Positions 1 through 6,399 of a stretch of DNA of 64,000 nt are shown here, piece after piece. Below the pieces are notes generated by a model. That model saw nothing but the letters and a program-made list of their open reading frames with translations, was not told the origin of the DNA and did no database searches. Positions within the stretch are counted from its first letter, which is position 1. Each line of letters opens with the position of its first letter. This stretch comes from a bacterium (lineage in GTDB: Bacteria; Verrucomicrobiota; Kiritimatiellia; CAIKKV01; CAITUY01), in assembly GCA_037128595.1 (NCBI GenBank), contig JBAXWB010000015.1, positions 54,043-118,042 on the forward strand, read 5' to 3'. The position numbers were made by a program, and so were the translations under genes.

Positions 1-1670
1 AGGGGGATGACCCGCTTGATCCGGATGTGGTCCTTGCGGCACAGGTTCAGGAAATCCTGCCAGGTGGCCAGGTGGATATTGGGGGTGTCGTACCATTCAT
101 AGGGAAGCGATTCCGCCTTGGGCATCCGTCCGGTGAGACCCAGTCTGAGCCGGTTGTGCCAGTTGGCGAAGTTGGGGAAACTGACAATGCCTTCACGGGC
201 GATCCGGAGCATTTCATGGAGGACGTCACGCGGATGCCGGACCACCTGGAGGGTCTGGCTCAACACGACATAGTCATAGGCCTGATCGGGAATCATCTCG
301 AGTTTCTGGTCGATATCACTGTGGAAAACATCGAGATTTTTGCCCATGGCGGCGGTAAGGTGGCCCAGCTCAATATCCACACCCATGCCGGTGGTTTGCC
401 GGTTCGCGGTCAGCAGGGCGAGCAGATCGCCATCGCCACAGCCGAGATCGAGCACGCGCGAGCGGGGCTCGATCAGGGAGGCGATCCGGTCGTAATCGTC
501 CCGTTTAACCGCTGTGACGGCCGTGGTGCATTGGGCGCAGCCGCCCAGGAAGGTGCAGAGGAGCTTTGAGGTTTGCACGATATCGACCAGGAAGGCGTCA
601 TGGCCGTAGGGGGCCTTGATCAGGCAGTACGAGACCGGCTTTCCGATTTGAACGAGCGCCGACGCGATGTCCAGTGACTGTTCCGGGGGGAACAGCCAGT
701 CGGAGCTCAGGGCCACAATCAGGAAGCGGGCTTTGACGTGTTTAAAGGCCGTCTTCAGGTCGCCATAGGCTTCCGTCAGGTCGTAGTTATCCATTGCCTG
801 CGTGATGTGCAGATAGGAGTTGGAGTCGAAACGTTCGACGAATTTCTCGCCCTGATACTGGAGATAGCTTTCGACTTCAAAACGGGTGCGGAAGCGTTCC
901 CCGGCGGGACGTTCCTTTTTCTTCCGCCCGAATTTAAGGGTCATGATTTCGGGGGAGAGGTAGGTGATATGGCCCAGCATGCGGGCGGCGGCCAGGCCGT
1001 TGCTCGGTTGGGTTCCGGTCCCGTAGTAATTCCCTTCGGCCCAGCCGGGATCACTGGTGATGACCTCGCGGCCCACGATATCAAAGGCCAGGGCCTGGGC
1101 GGAGAGCGAGGCGGCGGAGGCGAGGCAGATACAGCGCTCGGGCATGTCGGGATAGCGGATGCTCCATTCAAGGACCTGCATCCCGCCGAATGAGCCGCCG
1201 ATGATGGCGTAGAGCCGGTCAATGCCGAGATGGTTCAGCAACAGATAATGCGCGTGGACAATGTCGCCGATGGTGATGTTCGGGAAGGCGGCGCCATAGG
1301 GGGTGCCGGTGGCCGGATTGATCGAGCCGGGCCCGGTGGTACCCTTGCAGCCGCCCAGGATATTGGCGCAGATGACGTGGAAGCGATTGGTGTCGATGCC
1401 TTTACCGGGGCCGATCACGGCGTCCCACCAGCCCTGGGATTTCGGGTCGTCGGAATGATAGCCGGCCACATGGGCATCGCCCGTGAGCGCGTGGCAGATG
1501 AAGATGACGTTATCTTTGGCGGGACTCAATGTGCCGTAGGTCTCGTAGGCGACGGTCAGTTCGGGCAGCGACTCCCCGCCGTCGAGCGTGAGCCCGCCGG
1601 GCGGAAGCGAGAGGGTGGCCAGTTTTGTCTCCACCAGCCCCACTGATTGTTCGAGATTTGCTATATCCAT
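1..1670 (-). CDS. metX: MetX-MetW fusion: homoserine O-acyltransferase joined to a MetW methyltransferase-like domain (3' end cut by window)
   Basis: One uninterrupted frame runs from the ATG at 1668-1670 off the left edge. Residues 1 to about 375 are an alpha/beta-hydrolase homoserine O-acyltransferase. The nucleophile is Ser160 in GGSFGGMQ, with Asp324 in SSDWLFPP and His357 in GHDAFL completing the triad. It acylates L-homoserine (usually with acetyl-CoA) at the first committed step of methionine synthesis. After a short Cys-containing joint the frame continues into a MetW-type Rossmann domain from about residue 390, with VLDLGCGDGDLLALL followed by MGVDIE. Stand-alone metX and metW are usually adjacent genes, so a fusion is plausible; no stop separates them. 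Acetyl versus succinyl donor cannot be read from sequence. No SAM riboswitch was recognised upstream. Confidence 0.93.
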   Translation of the reverse strand, partial: MDIANLEQSVGLVETKLATLSLPPGGLTLDGGESLPELTVAYETYGTLSPAKDNVIFICHALTGDAHVAGYHSDDPKSQGWWDAVIGPGKGIDTNRFHVICANILGGCKGTTGPGSINPATGTPYGAAFPNITIGDIVHAHYLLLNHLGIDRLYAIIGGSFGGMQVLEWSIRYPDMPERCICLASAASLSAQALAFDIVGREVITSDPGWAEGNYYGTGTQPSNGLAAARMLGHITYLSPEIMTLKFGRKKKERPAGERFRTRFEVESYLQYQGEKFVERFDSNSYLHITQAMDNYDLTEAYGDLKTAFKHVKARFLIVALSSDWLFPPEQSLDIASALVQIGKPVSYCLIKAPYGHDAFLVDIVQTSKLLCTFLGGCAQCTTAVTAVKRDDYDRIASLIEPRSRVLDLGCGDGDLLALLTANRQTTGMGVDIELGHLTAAMGKNLDVFHSDIDQKLEMIPDQAYDYVVLSQTLQVVRHPRDVLHEMLRIAREGIVSFPNFANWHNRLRLGLTGRMPKAESLPYEWYDTPNIHLATWQDFLNLCRKDHIRIKRVIP

Positions 1671-1759
1671 AACCTGACACCCAACGTAACGGCCATTAAC
1701 CCTGTTCCGTAGCCCCTCTTTTCTAGCGGGCAGCACCCTAAAAGTCAATCGTGATGCCC

Positions 1760-1954
1760 GGTTTCCTCAGGGCAGACGCATCTAAATATTCAGCAGAATC
1801 GAGATTTTTGACAGAATTAACAGAATGTTCAAAATGGGGGTAAATCCCTTCCTTTGTTTTTAAACAATTCTGTTTATTTTGTTCATTCTGTCGGGTCTTT
1901 TCGATTATACGCATCCGCAGGTGATATTAGATGCTGCTGCACAGGAGGTTTCCT
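1760..1954. mobile_element. MITE-like element, copy 1, with 8-bp direct repeats
   Basis: Direct repeats GGTTTCCT (1760-1767 and 1947-1954) bracket a non-coding element. It starts with GGCAGACGCATCTAAAT (1771-1787) and ends with a degenerate inverse, TTAGATGCTGCTGC (1927-1940). Inside is a second inverted repeat: TTGACAGAATTAACAGAAT (1808-1826) against ATTCTGTTTATTTTGTTCATTCTGTC near 1867-1892, described here by its ends only in meaning. It encodes nothing. Copies 2 and 3 lie at 58986-59178 and 60538-62948. The element runs into the 3' end of cutA. Confidence 0.7.
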
Positions 1955-2261
1955 GGTCGATCCAGGCGAGATAGGGAGGGTGGCCGCCCAGGATCGGAGT
2001 GATAATGATTTCCGGGACTTCGTAGGGATGGTGGCTGCGGATGAACTCCTGAAGGGCGGGCGCGAGGCTGGACCGGGTCTTGCATTGAAGGATAAATTCA
2101 GTACCCGACTCCAGCTTCCCCTGCCACCAGTAGACGCTCCGGATGGGCCAGAACTGAACGCAGGAGGCCAGTCGGGCGGCGGTGATCATTTCGGCCAGCT
2201 TGATTGCCAGGGCTTCGGAATCGGAGGTCGTTGTAACCGTCACATAGGAGGTGTCATTCAT
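1905..2261 (-). CDS. cutA: CutA-like divalent cation tolerance protein
   Basis: 118 residues from the ATG at 2259-2261; an in-frame ATG six codons upstream (2279) is possible but family alignment favours MNDTSYVTV. The family is a small trimeric ferredoxin-like protein linked to copper and other divalent metal tolerance. Visible family features are the N-terminal beta strand YVTVTTT, LASCVQFWPIRSVYWWQGKLESG, and the C-terminal HHPYEVPEIIITPI followed by YLAW. The last residues (about 103-118, rich in Cys and Ala) are encoded by the MITE-like element, whose direct repeat at 1947-1954 lies inside the frame. The native C-terminus has therefore probably been replaced, with no loss of the core fold. 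Confidence 0.88.
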   Translation of the reverse strand: MNDTSYVTVTTTSDSEALAIKLAEMITAARLASCVQFWPIRSVYWWQGKLESGTEFILQCKTRSSLAPALQEFIRSHHPYEVPEIIITPILGGHPPYLAWIDQETSCAAASNITCGCV

Positions 2262-2315
2262 AGGGGGAACCATACCCAATCGTGATGTCTCCCCGCAAGC
2301 CGTTTAAGAGTTCCA

Positions 2316-2339
2316 CGCGAAGCCGCGAAGTCGCGAAAG
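2316..2339. repeat. CGCGAAG repeat module
   Basis: Three tandem 8-mers (CGCGAAGC, CGCGAAGT, CGCGAAAG) lie between cutA and the ygiQ terminus. The same CGCRAAG motif with 8-9 bp spacing recurs at 24953-25118, 26307-26324, 32064-32097 and 60601-60633. The rest of 2340-2469 is AT-rich with GCGCAAA half-palindromes and no gene. Confidence 0.6.
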
Positions 2340-2469
2340 AAAAGGATGGTCTGGTGTCGGATATTCCTGATTTATCACATTTAAATTATTGCGCGAAGTC
2401 TTGCGCAAACAATGTTTATGAGTTTGCGCAAATGGTAATAGGCTTGAGTTAAGGCGTATTAAAGGCTCT

Positions 2470-2539
2470 GTGGGAGGGGCGCTATGCGCCGCGATTCTTC
2501 TGTTTGGGAGCCTGTCGCGGCGCATAGCGCCCCTCCCAC
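2470..2539. repeat. REP pair (inverted)
   Basis: Two GC-rich units in inverted orientation. Each begins GTGGGAGGGGCGC and ends GCGCCGCGAC and can fold alone (GGCGC-TAT-GCGCC); the two can also pair with each other. It lies just beyond the stop codon of ygiQ. The same unit occurs 17 times in the window. Confidence 0.9.
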
Positions 2540-2547
2540 AAACTTTC

Positions 2548-4536
2548 TTAACATCCCAGGACTTTAATCAAATCCTCCCGGCCGGCAGCCATCAGGGCTT
2601 CGCGCGCCTTCCGGTGGAACTTGGAGTCATGGCAGAGGAGCAGGGCGCGCTGAAGGGCTTTGTCGTTATCGGTCCGGGCCACATAGACCGCTTCGCCCGT
2701 CATGGGGTCGTGGCCGGTGTAGAACATGGCGGCGGCGATGGTGAGCGGAGCCGGATAGAAATCCTGAACCTGTTCCGCGCGGATGTTCTCTTTTTTAAGA
2801 TAGAGCGCCAACTCAATCATGTCGGCCAGGGTGCAACCCGGATGGCCGCTGACAAAGTATTCAATCACCTGCTGGGCCTTGCCGGCCGCCCGGTCTGCTT
2901 CCTTGAACCGCTTCACAAAGCTGCGATAGGCCTGGAGGCCGGGTTTCCGCATCAGGCGCAGGACATTCGGGGCAATGTGTTCAGGCGCAATTTTCAATCG
3001 GCCGCAGACATGATGTTGCGCCAGTTCGGCAATGTAACCGCGCGTGTCCTGGGCCAGGGCGAGATCAAATCGGATGCCGCTGGTAATGAAGACGTGGTTG
3101 ACGCCGGGTAACGTCCGGGCCGCACGCAAAAGTTCAAGTTGGGGGTTGGCATCCGTAATGAGGTTGGGGCACAGCTCCGGTGACAGACAGCTGGGTCGCT
3201 TGCAGTTGGCGCCCTGCCGGCTGCAGGAAGTCCCGTACATATTGGCGGTGGGCCCTCCCAGATCACTGACGGTGCCGTGGAAATCAGGGGACGTGGCCAG
3301 ATGCCGGATCTCATCCAGAATGCCCTTGCGACTGCGGGAATGGATGGTCTTGCCCTGATGTGAGGCAATGGCGCAGAAGGCGCAGGAGCCGTAACACCCG
3401 CGGTGCGTGGTCACCGAGTCCTTGATCATGTCATAGGCGGCGATACGCTGGCCGGCGTAAACGGGATGCGGCTTGCGGGTAAAGGGCAGGGCGTAGAGGC
3501 GGTCGAGTTCGCTGGTATCCAGCGGGGAGGCGGGCGGATAGACCACGAGTTGACGGTCGCCCTGGGACTGAACGAGTGTCTGGGGTGTATCGGTGGCCGC
3601 GTTAAGCAGTACCTTGCGGGTCATGACATTGAAGGCCAGTTTGCCTTCGGGGGTGGGGGGCGCTACGGATTCGTAGGGGGGAAGGGAAGTGAACGTCGAA
3701 CATTGAACATTCAACGTTAAACATTCAACGTTGTTAACATCTTTTATTCGATGTTCAATGTTCGATGTTGACTGTTCAGCGTTCGCCTTTTTCTGAATCT
3801 CTGCAGTGCCCGCGGTGCCCGATAATCCCTCGCCCCGATCCAGTCTGGCCGCGACTTCGGCGATCGCGCGTTCGCCCATGCCATAGACCAGCAAGTCGGC
3901 TTTGGAATCAAAGAGGATGGAGCGCTTGATGCTGTCCGTCCAGTAGTCATAGTAAGGGAATCTCCGTAGCGAGGCTTCCACTCCCCCAATGATCACAGGG
4001 ATAGATGCTCGATGATCGAATGTGGGAGGGGCGCTATGCGCCGCGACAGACTCAAAAGTGTCCTCCTGTGACCTGTCGCGGCGCATAGCGCCCCTCCCAC
4101 AGGGAGAAGGGAGTATCGCGGAATGTTTAAACGCCTGACGCACCTTTGTGACGTAGACGATGGTGGCATTGGGTGGACGGAGGTCGCCCTGGCCTTCGGG
4201 CAGATAGGCGTCGTCCCTGCGGCGTTTGCGCATGACGGTCAGGCGGGCGAGCTGACTGTCGAGGTTCCCGGCGGTCACGCCCCAGAACAGGCGGGGCGGG
4301 CCCAGGACACGGAACGCCTCGACGTCATTCGGATCGGGTGCGGCAATGATGCCGACCCGGTAGCCGCAGGACTCCAAGTGGCGTCCAATCAAGGCGGCCC
4401 CGAAAGAGGGATGATCCACATAGGCGTCCCCCGTCACCAGGATGACGTCGCATTGCGGCCACCCCCGCTGGGCCATTTCGTGGCGCGACATGGGGAGGGG
4501 CGCGGGGAGGGGCGTGGTGGAACTTTTTTGGTTCAT
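2548..4536 (-). CDS. YgiQ-family radical SAM protein carrying two in-frame repeat insertions
   Basis: 662 residues. It is a YgiQ/UPF0313 radical SAM protein of unknown substrate. The N-terminal domain has the family run VTGDAYVDHPSFG (about 34-46), and the [4Fe-4S] ligands are Cys381, Cys385 and Cys388 in CX3CX2C (CYGSCAFC). GGPTANMYG, VFITSGIRFDL and LKIAPEHIAP follow as in the family. Translation may begin at Met1 or Met16 (MSRHEM, closer to homologues); neither has a clear Shine-Dalgarno. Two segments look foreign. Residues about 138-178 interrupt the normally continuous AFK...PVVIGGVEASLRR stretch and are mostly a REP pair (146-172). Residues about 251-283 are encoded by an AT-rich palindrome. 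Both keep the frame open, so a full-length protein is still specified. Confidence 0.93.
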   Translation of the reverse strand: MNQKSSTTPLPAPLPMSRHEMAQRGWPQCDVILVTGDAYVDHPSFGAALIGRHLESCGYRVGIIAAPDPNDVEAFRVLGPPRLFWGVTAGNLDSQLARLTVMRKRRRDDAYLPEGQGDLRPPNATIVYVTKVRQAFKHSAILPSPCGRGAMRRDRSQEDTFESVAAHSAPPTFDHRASIPVIIGGVEASLRRFPYYDYWTDSIKRSILFDSKADLLVYGMGERAIAEVAARLDRGEGLSGTAGTAEIQKKANAEQSTSNIEHRIKDVNNVECLTLNVQCSTFTSLPPYESVAPPTPEGKLAFNVMTRKVLLNAATDTPQTLVQSQGDRQLVVYPPASPLDTSELDRLYALPFTRKPHPVYAGQRIAAYDMIKDSVTTHRGCYGSCAFCAIASHQGKTIHSRSRKGILDEIRHLATSPDFHGTVSDLGGPTANMYGTSCSRQGANCKRPSCLSPELCPNLITDANPQLELLRAARTLPGVNHVFITSGIRFDLALAQDTRGYIAELAQHHVCGRLKIAPEHIAPNVLRLMRKPGLQAYRSFVKRFKEADRAAGKAQQVIEYFVSGHPGCTLADMIELALYLKKENIRAEQVQDFYPAPLTIAAAMFYTGHDPMTGEAVYVARTDNDKALQRALLLCHDSKFHRKAREALMAAGREDLIKVLGC
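3690..3785. repeat. AT-rich GAACATT/CAACGTT palindrome inside ygiQ
   Basis: The left arm has GAACATTGAACATTCAACG and related units (from about 3699); the right arm has GATGTTCAATGTTCGATG (about 3751-3768), its inverse. The same family occurs as a 31241-31379 palindrome between cysS and tmk. Here it is read through as ygiQ residues about 251-283. Confidence 0.75.
4022..4100. repeat. REP pair inside the ygiQ coding sequence
   Basis: An intact inverted pair of the GTGGGAGGGGCGC unit lies wholly within ygiQ and encodes residues 146-172. The two arms are exact complements over the 26-base unit. Other copies are intergenic or at gene starts. Confidence 0.9.
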
Positions 4537-4544
4537 GAGGAGAA

Positions 4545-4801
4545 GACTTCAACTAATTGAAGAAATGAGGGAAATCAAAAACAAGAATGTTGCGGCATTA
4601 TTGTTCGGGAGTACCCGAGCCAAAAATGCCGCAACGGTTTTCCAGGGAATAGGGGGGGATGAATACTTCACTTTATATCTTTGTTCTCAAGAACCCATCT
4701 CACGATTTTTTGCGCTGGCGTACTCGACAGACATAAAAATCGTGAGAAATTGTAGGTTTTTTATCTGGATTTCTTCCATTTCTTCAATTAGTGGTGAAGT
4801 C
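4545..4801. repeat. Twin-hairpin element, copy 1
   Basis: Outer arms GACTTCAACTAATTGAAGAA (4545-4564) and its inverse ending GGTGAAGTC (about 4768-4801) enclose two hairpins. Hairpin A has an 11-bp stem, GTTGCGGCATT (4589-4599) with 4625-4635, and apex TCGGG-AGTA-CCCGA. Hairpin B has a 13-bp stem, TCTCACGATTTTT (4698-4710) with 4735-4747, and apex CTGGCGTACTCGACAG. The element fills the space between the DUF362 gene and ygiQ, and its right arm supplies the DUF362 C-terminus. Copy 2 is at 26242-26504; a third hairpin set is at 60641-60783. Confidence 0.8.
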
Positions 4802-6079
4802 TTTCTTTCTCTTCTTTGCCGCAAACTCCGGGGCTTCCTTGATGCAGGTGCCAAGGATCGAGAGGGATTTCTTGAACAGTTTCCAGCTGTCCCGCTTCAA
4901 TTCCAGCGGGTCGGCGCCGACATCCGCCCACCCGGGAGTGGTCAGGTCATCCGGCGGGATCGCCACTTTATCCCAATTGTGAAAAAGACGGCCCCAAGTG
5001 CTGTGGAGAATGTCGTGCACGAGTTTCTGATGAGTGGGGTACCAGAAAGAGTCATGGTAGATCACGCTGGCAATGTAGGCCCAGGGGGCTAACACGGTCT
5101 TCAGCGACCACTCGATCGGTTTGCGCAGGGGGCCCCAATAGATCTTGTGCTGCATCTTGCTGGCAAAGGTCATTTTTTTGAAAGGACCGACGAAATGCCA
5201 ATCCTCCTTCAGCGTCTCGGGATCGCCCACAATCTCGATATCGCGAAGATCGCCGCATCCTAGCCCTGCCTCATGGGCCAAACGGATAAACTTAATGTCT
5301 TGTAACGGGTTGAAACCCATTAACTTAGCGGCTACAGCGTCAATGGCAACCTGGTCGGATGAGGCCAGAATCACATTCTTGACGTAGGGGATCATGCAGC
5401 GGGGGCCGGGTCCATCCCCGGCAAAGGTGCCGTCCATCACGGCAAAGATGCCTGGATGGATTTTCTGCTGGATTCGCAGCAAGTCCACAAGTGTTTCATG
5501 GATAACAGGATGTGTCCAATGACGGTGTTCGTTAAGCAGGCCGCCAAAGGCGTTTTTCATGGCACCGGTGGTGGTCGTGAAGACATGGGTTTTAACGGTC
5601 GGGAGGTGAATGATATTCTCCCCGATAAACCGCTCGGGAATCATGAATCCATTCGGGTATACCTCGTTCAGGCAGAGGAACTTATCAGCAATATCTCCGA
5701 CGGCATCACGCACATTGATCCAAGGTTCATTGCCTTCGTAGAGATGGACGTTTCTGAGGCCATGCGCCTGGACAACATTCAGTTGCTTGTTTTCCCGCTC
5801 GCCGAGATGGGCATCGATCACGACGGTGCGGTTATGGCAGGCGTGGATGTTGGAGGGGGAATAGCCGTCCTTTTTCATGGCCCGGATCACGCCATCCAAC
5901 TGCCAGGGGGTGGTGGAGCTGCCAGGATAGAAGAAGTGCCAACTGATATTGACCTTCAGGGCGGTGTCGGCGGTCTTGGAAATGACCGCCTGGTACCCCG
6001 CGAGATTCATAACCCGGTGATAATCCGCCAGCGCGGTGGCGGGCGATGTCCTGAGAATGGCGACTTTTGATTTGCTCAT
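4784..6079 (-). CDS. DUF362 domain protein
   Basis: 431 residues from MSKSKVAILRT at 6079; an upstream ATG at 6115 is open but the family start fits better here. DUF362 proteins are often fused to ferredoxin domains and have no settled reaction; no ferredoxin Cys cluster is present here. Recognisable parts are VNISWHFFYPGSSTTPW, HNRTVVID, IHLPTVKTHVFTTTTGAMKN and FAVMDGTFAGDGPGPR, all typical of the family. No signal peptide. The last six residues (KDFTTN) are encoded by the arm of the twin-hairpin element at 4545-4801, so the stop codon is repeat-derived. It is transcribed toward ygiQ across that element. Confidence 0.85.
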   Translation of the reverse strand: MSKSKVAILRTSPATALADYHRVMNLAGYQAVISKTADTALKVNISWHFFYPGSSTTPWQLDGVIRAMKKDGYSPSNIHACHNRTVVIDAHLGERENKQLNVVQAHGLRNVHLYEGNEPWINVRDAVGDIADKFLCLNEVYPNGFMIPERFIGENIIHLPTVKTHVFTTTTGAMKNAFGGLLNEHRHWTHPVIHETLVDLLRIQQKIHPGIFAVMDGTFAGDGPGPRCMIPYVKNVILASSDQVAIDAVAAKLMGFNPLQDIKFIRLAHEAGLGCGDLRDIEIVGDPETLKEDWHFVGPFKKMTFASKMQHKIYWGPLRKPIEWSLKTVLAPWAYIASVIYHDSFWYPTHQKLVHDILHSTWGRLFHNWDKVAIPPDDLTTPGWADVGADPLELKRDSWKLFKKSLSILGTCIKEAPEFAAKKRKKDFTTN

Positions 6080-6123
6080 GGAGGGAAGACTACATGAATT
6101 CACGCGGATTAACAACCTTGAGT

Positions 6124-6143
6124 GGCGCTGACAGAGCAGCGCC
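6124..6143. repeat. GGCGCTG hairpin followed by CTCCA
   Basis: A 7-bp stem GGCGCTG/CAGCGCC with loop ACAGAG, followed by CTCCA. It is the inverse of the hairpin at 33116-33135 (GGCGCCG-CTCTGT-CGGCGCC preceded by TGGA), with a paired base change that keeps the stem. It lies upstream of the DUF362 gene. Confidence 0.6.
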
Positions 6144-6198
6144 CTCCATTGAAGAAGAAAAAGGGGTGTTTATTTATGGAGGGGTTTGCTTTCCTCTT

Positions 6199-6276
6199 GT
6201 GGGAGGGGCGCTATGCGCCGCGACAGATTCCAGTTGGTTTTAAATGGACCGTCGCGGCGCATAGCGCCCCTCCCAC
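6199..6276. repeat. REP pair (inverted)
   Basis: Inverted pair of the GTGGGAGGGGCGC unit with a spacer of about 27 bp, between the divergent DUF362 and subtilase genes. The remainder of 6080-6399 holds only the small hairpin at 6124-6143. Confidence 0.9.
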
Positions 6277-6399
6277 AATCAGGAATGATACCTGTTCATT
6301 TTACTTATTGAAGCGGGTGATGAGTAATGATAGCTTTGAAAGCAATTGCATCCAAATAAGATTTAAATTTTTGAAGGCGCCACGATGGAGGGCTGTGCG

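Noticed and set aside
1671..1759. SAM riboswitch upstream of the metX-metW gene
   Set aside because: No recognisable core or terminator pair; the region is short and repeat-bearing.
2470..6276. CRISPR-like regular repeats
   Set aside because: The REP units are palindromic, mostly in inverted pairs and irregularly spaced; no array of direct repeats with unique spacers exists.
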